13,539 bases of DNA from an uncultured Collinsella sp. (GTDB lineage Bacteria > Actinomycetota > Coriobacteriia > Coriobacteriales > Coriobacteriaceae), in assembly GCA_902495955.1 (NCBI GenBank), contig CABUZE010000006.1:1-13539 (forward strand), read 5' to 3'. This document shows positions 8,301 to 13,539 of the stretch, piece by piece; positions within the stretch are counted from its first letter, which is position 1; each line of letters begins with the position of its first letter. The notes beneath the pieces were generated by a model. That model saw nothing but the letters and a program-made list of their open reading frames with translations, had not been told where the DNA came from and made no database searches. The translations under genes and the position numbers were made by a program.

Positions 8301-8440
8301 TCCTGCACCTCGGGGTCAAAGCCGTGGTTGCGGAAAATCTGTGCGATATCCTCGGCAGCCAGGCGCTCTTCTTCACTGCACGCCGGCGTAATGCCGGTGT
8401 TCTGCAGCAGGTGGTTAATATAGTTCTGGGTGTTCGCCAT
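5303..8440 (-). CDS. Membrane protein with split, degenerate M28 peptidase-like fold and long disordered insertion
   Basis: The product is 1045 aa from the ATG at 8440, which has GGAG five bases upstream; an in-frame start at 8590 would add 50 implausible residues. Hydrophobic hairpins lie at about residues 56-96 and 157-207. An M28-like first half contains the metal motif AHYDS (H138, D140) and SGAVCNKSSVAAML (218-231), where family members have a G-x-N-D-N-x-S-G block. A segment from about 235 to 895 is rich in Ala, Pro, Glu and Asp, with a charged helix near 530-570, TxxF motifs and a basic patch GLFGRKKK (828-835). The M28-like second half (900-1045) has WFVATGASDCDGAG, FFINLESIGAG and a C-terminal TEDDLPYN. 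By eye most M28 zinc ligands are replaced (bridging Asp to Cys222, the Glu pair to S913/D914, final His to Asn1025). I infer a divergent or inactive peptidase homologue with a scaffold role. It appears to share an operon with the 72-aa membrane protein downstream. Confidence 0.8.
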   Translation of the reverse strand: MANTQNYINHLLQNTGITPACSEEERLAAEDIAQIFRNHGFDPEVQEFNAPAPSRLAFAVTGILAFAGALLMGIGGGIGLVGTLLSIVGAVLYVLERTGHPLVSRLGKTGVSQNVIAYHKASGPLASPRNRPVVVVAHYDSPRAELLAREPYAPYRALIAKLLPVATIAPAAVAILRILPLPGVLKVLLWVVAILASLVALANAANIISNRFVLPYTSGAVCNKSSVAAMLGVMDNVAPYQGENEFPDDIPFDTYFGEQKRRAEEMARAAAEYAAAQQQNDYGNTIEYEEPSYDEDEFGQPVAPVDAPEQDEAFDGQIDGFEGASADETLIGVIAPEAQDQTAQAEVSTEETSTAGPAEEPAVVEVSEPKSKLYRNAAGNIRFGSDAIRALGMLPESCTFDYEEGEEPTFELEPAPVAQEPTPAANTAVAPAEPVAAPVAAAESDEKPPLDSAAGLDILAPAAPAQVEAETADEDYDEYPQRVSYESDTDFSAELPSTTPHADIASAFSSIGASASSFFKGALAKGKKFVDDFEEKRAAAREAAEREAIAQQQAAEAERERAAQEFEQGEAEQPKPVDVADATTSFEAPQPTSADVAEATTSFEAQQPVDGTMSFDATMTFEKQGTAIAEPLPISGDAQDAADDSVVDEADSVEASAPEKVEAPAMEQEAPAIDEAPKTDESRPYSTQIFTMPAPSDPGATVANAAPTQDETVDSLMAQISSQVPPRQQMNIPDPASAPVPSSSPLASVPDPSLPSMQQANVASRTSLFDLPDPSAQTNDPFATAQGPEPTSAPVATPMPISSGAQPLETISAPASTGAKPQKRGLGGLFGRKKKNEQDSMSDWLGVEDDYDAKKSGRGIGSWDNFEDDDDGWKGGATSSDGASAEDMLSAVASMGDDELLGHDIWFVATGASDCDGAGMRAFLASHRDKLRGVFFINLESIGAGRLSVVTVEGEQQLFKGDRRIMNLVSNVCKSFHVDCGAFEMPYAKTDAYAALEASRRALTIAGVDGPRLACARTEDDLPYNVNPTNIATVSEVVTEVIRRS

Positions 8441-8638
8441 GTGCGCTCCACATCCATAATCCGACAAATAGGCCCAATGCATGCACATTAGAACCGTATA
8501 TAGTCGAAAGTATACCCCGAGCGGGCGCAAACGACCGAATTCGGGCCATCTTAACGCCGCAAGCGGACAAGGATATAGCCTAATCTCCATATCGGACTAA
8601 AATCATGGCATCAAACGACCTTCTCATGCGAGGATTCT
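8441..8638. promoter_or_regulatory. Divergent intergenic promoter region
   Basis: This stretch separates the minus-strand M28-like gene from the plus-strand WYL regulators. On the minus strand TATACT (8514-8509) is a possible -10, giving a leader near 62 nt. On the plus strand TTAACG (8551-8556) and TATAGC (8574-8579) are 17 bases apart and form a weak candidate promoter. An inverted repeat GTATA-N10-TATAC (8496-8515) overlaps the minus-strand -10 and could be an operator. The plus-strand gene has GAGGA at 8630-8634 as RBS. Only the RBS is firm. Confidence 0.4.
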
Positions 8639-9661
8639 ATGACGGCAAGCGACGCGACCGCGACAATTAAAAAGGGGGCAGCCGAGCCCGGTTTCGATAA
8701 AACGGCTCAGCGCATCCTCAACCTTTTCTTTGTACTCAACAGTTCTCCCGAACCGCTGACGACCGAGCAAATCGTCCTGGATTCCGATTTGGGATACGGC
8801 TCGGGCAATATCGACTCAGACAAGCGCAAGTTCCGCCGCGATCGCGACAAGCTGCTCGAACGCGGCATCGTTATCAGGGAGGTTCGTGCTGCCGGAGCGC
8901 AGGAAACCGAGGAGAGCGCGTGGACGATCGACCGCGAGCACACGTTTGCCGCGGGCGGTCTCATCACCGCAGACGATGCCGACATCCTACTCAATGCCAT
9001 CGACCAGACACTTGCGGCAGGCTCATCCACCTTTGCCGCGCCACTTGCCGACATTCGCTCCAAGATTGCCTACCTCACCGGCATGTCGACGACAGGAGAG
9101 ACACCGATCCGCCGCTCTCCCGCCGTCGATGCGGTATGGAGTGCCTTTGCCGAGCGTTGCGCGCTGCGCTTTTTGTACCAAAACGGACGCGGCGAGCAAC
9201 GCGAACGGACCGTTTGCGTCTACGGCATGTTCGAGCGCGAGGGTACGGCATACTTCTGCGGCCTCGACAATGCCACCGACAATATCAGAACATTCCGCTG
9301 CGACCGCATCATTCGCGCCTGGAGGCCTTCGAAAGCCTACGCCATTCCTGCGGATTTCAACCTCAACGATTACTTATTCTTTGAGTTCGATTTCGCCGAC
9401 CGCCCACCTGTTGCGGCTACGTTCTCGTTCGCGCGTGAAGCGCAGGCCGATATGATCAGCGGTCTCACACGCGGACGAGGCGAACTCACGCGCACCGAAG
9501 CAGAGTGGACCTGGACCGTTGACGTGCGCGACTTTGAAGCCGCAGCCTCGTTTTGCATGGCCCATGCCATGGATGGCATGAGGCCCGTCGCCCCCGATGC
9601 TCTCAAGCAGGCGTGGAATCACCTCATCGAAAGGACGGTGCACGAACATGCCCGTGCGTAA
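8639..9661 (+). CDS. WYL-domain transcriptional regulator, PafB-like (first of pair)
   Basis: The product has 340 residues. An N-terminal winged helix-turn-helix (about residues 20-80, with TTEQIVLDSDLGYG and a basic helix DKRKFRRDRDKLLERG) binds DNA. A middle linker is followed by a WYL domain (about 165-230, FLYQNGRGEQRERTV through IRTFRCDRI), where the name-giving tripeptide is YFC. A C-terminal WCX-like extension reaches the end. WYL regulators sense ligands, often single-stranded nucleic acid; the actinobacterial PafB-PafC pair activates LexA-independent DNA-damage genes. The arrangement as two adjacent, overlapping WYL genes fits PafB followed by PafC. The usual proteasome neighbour pafA is not present, and Coriobacteriia are not generally thought to have a proteasome. 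The start has GAGGA four bases upstream. The family is certain; the PafB role is inferred from gene order. Confidence 0.85.
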   Translation: MTASDATATIKKGAAEPGFDKTAQRILNLFFVLNSSPEPLTTEQIVLDSDLGYGSGNIDSDKRKFRRDRDKLLERGIVIREVRAAGAQETEESAWTIDREHTFAAGGLITADDADILLNAIDQTLAAGSSTFAAPLADIRSKIAYLTGMSTTGETPIRRSPAVDAVWSAFAERCALRFLYQNGRGEQRERTVCVYGMFEREGTAYFCGLDNATDNIRTFRCDRIIRAWRPSKAYAIPADFNLNDYLFFEFDFADRPPVAATFSFAREAQADMISGLTRGRGELTRTEAEWTWTVDVRDFEAAASFCMAHAMDGMRPVAPDALKQAWNHLIERTVHEHARA

Positions 9662-10565
9662 ACTCACCAGCGAGCAAAGACTCTCGCGCGCCATCGACAT
9701 CATGGAGGCCCTCTACGCCGGCGGCGAGAATGGCATGACACGAGACGAGCTTTGCAGCCGCTTCGATATCACGGGGACATCGCTCGACGAGATTCTCGAG
9801 ATCGTCTCGACACTTGCGGACCGAGAATCGGGCGCACGTATTATCTGCGAACGCCGCGGCGAGTACGTGGTCCTCACCGGTGACGCGGGGCGCGTGCTAC
9901 CGCTGCGCCTGAGTGCCGCCGAGGGCGCCGTGCTCAACCATGAACTTGAATCATTGGGGATCGAGCCCCAAGCGGCGGCTCGAATACGGCGCGCCCTTCT
10001 TCCCAAAGAGCTCGGCTACAACCAGCGCGTCTTTGACACCGTCGCCCACGGATCGCACTGGCAGCAGCTGAGCTGCGCCATTCGGGACGGCGTTCGCTGC
10101 CGTATCTCGTATCGCTCGATGGATGACGCACAAGCGCGCGAGCGTTTGGTCGACCCCTTGCGCATCACAACAAACGGCGACCAAACGTATCTGATTGCCT
10201 GGGATGTCGCGGTCGATGAACAGCGTACCTATCGTATGGATAAAATCGAGGGCCTGGTCTTGACCGACGACTCCGTCGTGCGCCACGCACCGGAGCCCGC
10301 GACCCTCCATGACTCCCTCGCCCAGGCGGAGCGGAGCGCGAAGCTTCTCATGCCGCGCGCCTTGGCAGAGCGCCTAGACTGGCCCGGCGTCATGTCGATT
10401 GAACCCAATGGAGCGGACAGCTCAACAGTAAACGTGCGCTACGGCTCCGAGCGCTGGCTGTTAAGCCAGGTAATCGCAGCGGGCGGGGCCATCCGCATCC
10501 TGGATGACCCCGCCCTGTCAGAGCGTCTGTGCGATATGGCAAAATCCCTCGTCTGTCCGCTTTAG
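9648..10565 (+). CDS. WYL-domain transcriptional regulator, PafC-like (second of pair)
   Basis: The product has 305 residues from the ATG at 9648. An in-frame ATG at 9597 would add 17 residues that only repeat the end of the upstream gene in another frame, so the internal start is preferred, although AAAGGA at 9630-9635 sits rather far (12 bases) from it. A helix-turn-helix lies near residues 12-60. The WYL domain is at about 140-205, with CRISYRSMDD, RLVDPLRIT, the core YLIA (181-184) and RTYRMDKI. A WCX-like C-terminal region follows (about 225-303). The gene overlaps the upstream WYL gene by 14 bases, which suggests translational coupling and a heteromeric regulator. Its stop codon overlaps that of the convergent exonuclease-helicase. 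Target genes are not visible from sequence. Confidence 0.85.
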   Translation: MPVRKLTSEQRLSRAIDIMEALYAGGENGMTRDELCSRFDITGTSLDEILEIVSTLADRESGARIICERRGEYVVLTGDAGRVLPLRLSAAEGAVLNHELESLGIEPQAAARIRRALLPKELGYNQRVFDTVAHGSHWQQLSCAIRDGVRCRISYRSMDDAQARERLVDPLRITTNGDQTYLIAWDVAVDEQRTYRMDKIEGLVLTDDSVVRHAPEPATLHDSLAQAERSAKLLMPRALAERLDWPGVMSIEPNGADSSTVNVRYGSERWLLSQVIAAGGAIRILDDPALSERLCDMAKSLVCPL

Positions 10566-13456
10566 CGGCGCCGCTCGTGGCGTGCGCGCCACAGCTGTAG
10601 ATAGTGCCCGATTTGTGCCGACTCGATGCGCTGATAGGAACTCGTGGGCAGCGACGTTAAGAATTTCTTGCCGTAGCCCTTCGTCACCAGGCGCGGGTCG
10701 GCCAAGATGAGTACGCCACAATCGGTCGATGAGCGAATGAGGCGACCGGCTGCCTGCTTGACCTCGAGCACGGCTTCGGGCAGCGAATAGCGCGCCCAAG
10801 CGCGGTCTTCACGCAGATTGCGCTCGCATGAGAGCGGATCTGTGGGGCTCGAGAACGGCAGCTTGGGGATGATGACGCAGCGCAGCGTCTCGCCGCTGGC
10901 GTCGAACCCTTCCCAAAAGGCCTTAAGCGCAAAGAGCGACGAGGTCGGTTCGTTGATAAAGCGATCGCGCAGACGGCGAGGAGACGAGTTGCGCTGCTGG
11001 CAGTTGAGCTCCAGACCCGCACGAGCCATCTTGGGCTCGACGCGAGCGTACAGTTCCTCCATGTCACGCCTGCTGGTGAACAGCGTGAGCACCGAGCCGC
11101 CCATGGCAAGATGAGCGTCGACCAGCACACGCTCGAGCGCCGAAAGGTAGCTCTCACGATCGCGCGGATCGGGGATATCCCCAGCCACGACCACGGCCAT
11201 ATTCGAATCGAAGTCGTAGCTCGAATCCAAGTGCAGTGACGATGATGTCGAGGCGCCGATGCGATCGAGGCCGACGGCATGGTTAAAGTGCTCAAAGCTC
11301 TTGGAAACCGTCATGGTCGCCGATGCAAAGATAGCCGTGTGAACCTCGGGCAGCCACTCGGTTGCCAAGGCCTCGCCAATGTCGATGCGCTCTGCGGTCA
11401 TTGACTCTCCGCCGGCACGCAGCCTGCGATTGACCTGCAGCGAGTACACGTAGTGTTCATCGGTACCGTCAATGATGAGTTTGAGGTTCTCGACCAGCTC
11501 GTGTAGGCGGCGCGAGATATCACCCAGGTCGACAACAACCTCGGGCTTGTCGGCGGCGACGGCTTGTACCAGCGCGTCGACGCTCTTGTCAGCCTGTTCC
11601 AATGCGTCAATAGCAGTGTAGGCCGACTGTAAGAAATCATGCCAGTCGTCAGATTCGCGCAGCTCGGGGCCAATCCATAGGTTCGCATTGTCATAGCCCC
11701 CACGCGCACGGCGGCCAAGCTCGCGAACGCCGTCAAACACATCGGCGATTGCCATGCTCGCGCGCGCGGCCGGCGACGTCGCCTTGGCGGTTAGACCCAG
11801 GTAGAGCGTAGAGCCCTCCGAGGTTGCCAAATCGCGGGAAACCTGGCTCAGCGCACCGGTGCTCGAGCCACCCAGGCGCTCAAACAGAACGCGCGATTCA
11901 TCCGCCGACACCACGCGCGCCCATTGACGGCGCGCCTCGCGCTCGATGGAGTGGGCCTCATCGATCACCCAGTGACGAATTGGAGGCAAGATTCTGCCCT
12001 CGGCCGCAACGTTGCGGAACAGCAGGGAATGGTTGGTGACCACCACATCGGCATGAGCCGCGCGGCGGCGGGCGCCGTGGACCAGGCATTTATCTGGGAA
12101 AAACGGGCAGAGGCGACGGGCGCACTCGCGCGACGCCGTCGTAAAGTCGGGACGGTTGACGCTGCGCCAGCGAATGCCGAGCGAGTCGAGGTCGCCATCG
12201 GCCGACTGACACACGTACGCCATGATGACCGCGACTGCCGTAAGCGTGTCGGCAGGATCACGCTTAGTCGTAATTTCGACTTGGCCACGGCTCATGCGCT
12301 CAAGCTTGCGCAAGCATGGATAGTGGTCATAGCCCTTGAGGGCGCAAAACGAGAGGCCTCCGTCCAGCTGTTCGGCAAGTTTGGGCAGCTCATGATACAT
12401 GAGCTGGTCGGCAAGATTATTCGATTTAGTCGCGATACCAACCGTGATGTTGTTGCGGCGCGCGGCCTCGGCAAAAGGCACCAGATAGGCCATCGATTTG
12501 CCGACGCCCGTGCCCGCCTCAATCACGCGATGCGTTCCCGTAACGAGCGCGTCACGGACCTCGAGCGCCATCGCGATCTGCTCATCGCGCGGCTCGTACG
12601 TGGGATACATGCGATTAACCAGGCCGCCCGGGGCATAGTCCGCCTCGATTTCCTCGCGACTCGGCATCTTAAGGACCGGCAGCTCGTCCGCATCAACGCG
12701 GTCATCGGCCCGATCGGCCTTGAGTACGTCGGCGCGGGCGGCGCTGAGAGAGAAAATGGAACCGGGGTTCTGCCCCGCCAAGAACGAGAAGATGGGACGA
12801 TAGGACCAGGGCACGTCGGGGTGCATGTCGGCCAGGCGCGCCATTAAGCCCTGAGGCAAGTCGGTGAGCGCCACGAGCAACACACGCCATACGCCACACA
12901 GAGCGTCGACGTCGGCATTGGCACGGTGTGATACCGAGTCACAGCCAAACAGATCGGCCATAAAAGACAGCTTGTGCGAGGCCAGGCGCGGAAGCGCGAT
13001 GCGCGACAGCGCCAGCGAATCGATCCAGATGTCGCTGACGTTGACACCGCCCTTGACCGACTCGATAAACGAACGGTCGAAGGTGGCGTTATGCGCAATC
13101 ACCGGGCAGCCGCCGACAAAATCGGCGAGAGCGGCCACGGCATCGACGGCCGATGGGGCATCCACCACATCGGCGTTTGTAATGCTCGTGAGTTCGGTAA
13201 TCTCGGCGGGAATCAGCTGCTTGGGATGCACGAAGGTATCGAACCGGTCGACGATCTCGCGGCCCGAAAGACGGGCAGCCGAGATCTCAATCAGTTCATT
13301 GTCCTGCACCGAAAGACCCGTGGTCTCGGTATCGAGGACGATAACGTCTTCCTCGATGAGACCAAACGATTGGGTTTTGGCACGCTCGGCAAGCGTGGCA
13401 TAGGAATCGATGACAAACTGCGGCGTTCCCGACGAAACAGCGTCCTCGATTAGCAT
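10562..13456 (-). CDS. dinG: DinG-family DNA helicase with N-terminal DEDDh exonuclease domain
   Basis: The product has 964 residues and combines two enzymes. Residues about 36-195 form a DnaQ/epsilon-like 3'-5' exonuclease with all DEDDh motifs: LDTETTG (D42, E44), IAHNATFDRSF (D127) and HRANADVDA (H177, D182). Residues about 285-960 form an XPD-like superfamily 2 helicase: Walker A EAGTGVGKS (K320), Walker B box DEAH (499-502) preceded by VVVTNHSLLF, and motif VI QAAGRLIRS near the C-terminus. Four cysteines, C381, C445, C450 and C457, have spacing close to the iron-sulfur cluster ligands of E. coli DinG. Such proteins are thought to unwind R-loops, forks and damaged DNA. Bacillota homologues also carry the exonuclease, but the S. 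aureus one lacks the cluster. The start overlaps the upstream gene's stop by 7 bases, implying coupled translation, and no independent promoter is apparent. Confidence 0.92.
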   Translation of the reverse strand: MLIEDAVSSGTPQFVIDSYATLAERAKTQSFGLIEEDVIVLDTETTGLSVQDNELIEISAARLSGREIVDRFDTFVHPKQLIPAEITELTSITNADVVDAPSAVDAVAALADFVGGCPVIAHNATFDRSFIESVKGGVNVSDIWIDSLALSRIALPRLASHKLSFMADLFGCDSVSHRANADVDALCGVWRVLLVALTDLPQGLMARLADMHPDVPWSYRPIFSFLAGQNPGSIFSLSAARADVLKADRADDRVDADELPVLKMPSREEIEADYAPGGLVNRMYPTYEPRDEQIAMALEVRDALVTGTHRVIEAGTGVGKSMAYLVPFAEAARRNNITVGIATKSNNLADQLMYHELPKLAEQLDGGLSFCALKGYDHYPCLRKLERMSRGQVEITTKRDPADTLTAVAVIMAYVCQSADGDLDSLGIRWRSVNRPDFTTASRECARRLCPFFPDKCLVHGARRRAAHADVVVTNHSLLFRNVAAEGRILPPIRHWVIDEAHSIEREARRQWARVVSADESRVLFERLGGSSTGALSQVSRDLATSEGSTLYLGLTAKATSPAARASMAIADVFDGVRELGRRARGGYDNANLWIGPELRESDDWHDFLQSAYTAIDALEQADKSVDALVQAVAADKPEVVVDLGDISRRLHELVENLKLIIDGTDEHYVYSLQVNRRLRAGGESMTAERIDIGEALATEWLPEVHTAIFASATMTVSKSFEHFNHAVGLDRIGASTSSSLHLDSSYDFDSNMAVVVAGDIPDPRDRESYLSALERVLVDAHLAMGGSVLTLFTSRRDMEELYARVEPKMARAGLELNCQQRNSSPRRLRDRFINEPTSSLFALKAFWEGFDASGETLRCVIIPKLPFSSPTDPLSCERNLREDRAWARYSLPEAVLEVKQAAGRLIRSSTDCGVLILADPRLVTKGYGKKFLTSLPTSSYQRIESAQIGHYLQLWRARHERRR

Positions 13457-13539
13457 GCAATGCCCGCTCGACGAAGACCCATACGGATCAGGCTGTCACA
13501 GACCTGCGGGAACGTCATGTCATCGGTGTGGCGGATCTC
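13450..13539 (-). CDS. C-terminal 29 residues of an unidentified protein (5' end outside window)
   Basis: From the right edge the minus strand is open for 29 codons (beginning EIRHTDDMTFPQVC and ending RRAGIAC) and stops with TAA at 13452-13450. The stop lies inside the first codons of the exonuclease-helicase, giving a 7-base overlap typical of genes in one operon. Composition and codon use match the neighbours. I cannot assign a family from so short a tail. Confidence 0.7.
   Translation of the reverse strand, partial: EIRHTDDMTFPQVCDSLIRMGLRRAGIAC

Noticed and set aside
8457..8466. TTGTCGGAT on the minus strand, resembling part of the mycobacterial damage promoter motif
   Set aside because: It lacks the second half at the right distance and would place the transcript start inside the M28-like coding region.
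6938..8491. 517-codon open frame on the plus strand opposite the M28-like gene
   Set aside because: It lies antisense to a clearly real gene, has composition typical of a GC-rich shadow frame (Gly, Arg, Leu rich), no recognisable motif and no RBS logic.
11924..12847. 307-codon plus-strand frame opposite the helicase
   Set aside because: It mirrors helicase motifs on the other strand and has no family resemblance.

Overview
The window looks like a piece of a high-GC Gram-positive genome, most probably an actinobacterium of the class Coriobacteriia (Collinsella or a close relative). The grounds are the GC-rich coding bias, a large LPATG-anchored SpaA/CnaB-type adhesin with a thioester domain, a PafB/PafC-like pair of WYL regulators, and a DinG-type protein that fuses a DnaQ-like exonuclease to an XPD-like helicase. 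The genus is inferred from gene style only and was not tested against a database.

Layout from left to right. Positions 1-899 (minus) carry the N-terminal two thirds of adenylosuccinate lyase (purB), cut by the window edge, with its own RBS and a likely -10 box. Positions 1001-1191 form a non-coding patch of short perfect hairpins bounded by a 19-bp copy of the 3' end of the neighbouring tRNA; it also contains a T-arm-like sequence and a strong intrinsic terminator. tRNA-Gly(CCC) follows on the minus strand (1193-1267) with a clear promoter. After about 300 nt without a gene comes a 1143-codon plus-strand cell-wall adhesin (1565-4996): signal peptide, Cys-Gln thioester domain, six CnaB-like domains, a further C-terminal region and an LPATG sorting signal. 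A hairpin at 5009-5038 ends the converging minus-strand transcript. That transcript encodes a 1045-aa membrane protein with a split, degenerate M28 peptidase-like fold (5303-8440), followed by a 72-aa single-pass membrane protein (5062-5280). From a divergent intergenic region at 8441-8638 two overlapping plus-strand WYL regulators are read (8639-9661 and 9648-10565). They converge with the exonuclease-helicase (10562-13456, minus); the two stop codons overlap. The last 90 bases hold the C-terminal end of an unidentified minus-strand gene that overlaps the helicase start by 7 nt.

Functionally the window mixes housekeeping genes (purine synthesis, a tRNA, a DNA-repair helicase with nearby PafBC-like regulators) with surface and envelope genes. 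The least ordinary items are the degenerate M28-like membrane protein, whose roughly 650-residue insertion contains six Thr-x-x-Phe motifs, and the tRNA-tail-flanked palindromic patch. I see no CRISPR array, transposase, integrase, sortase or origin.
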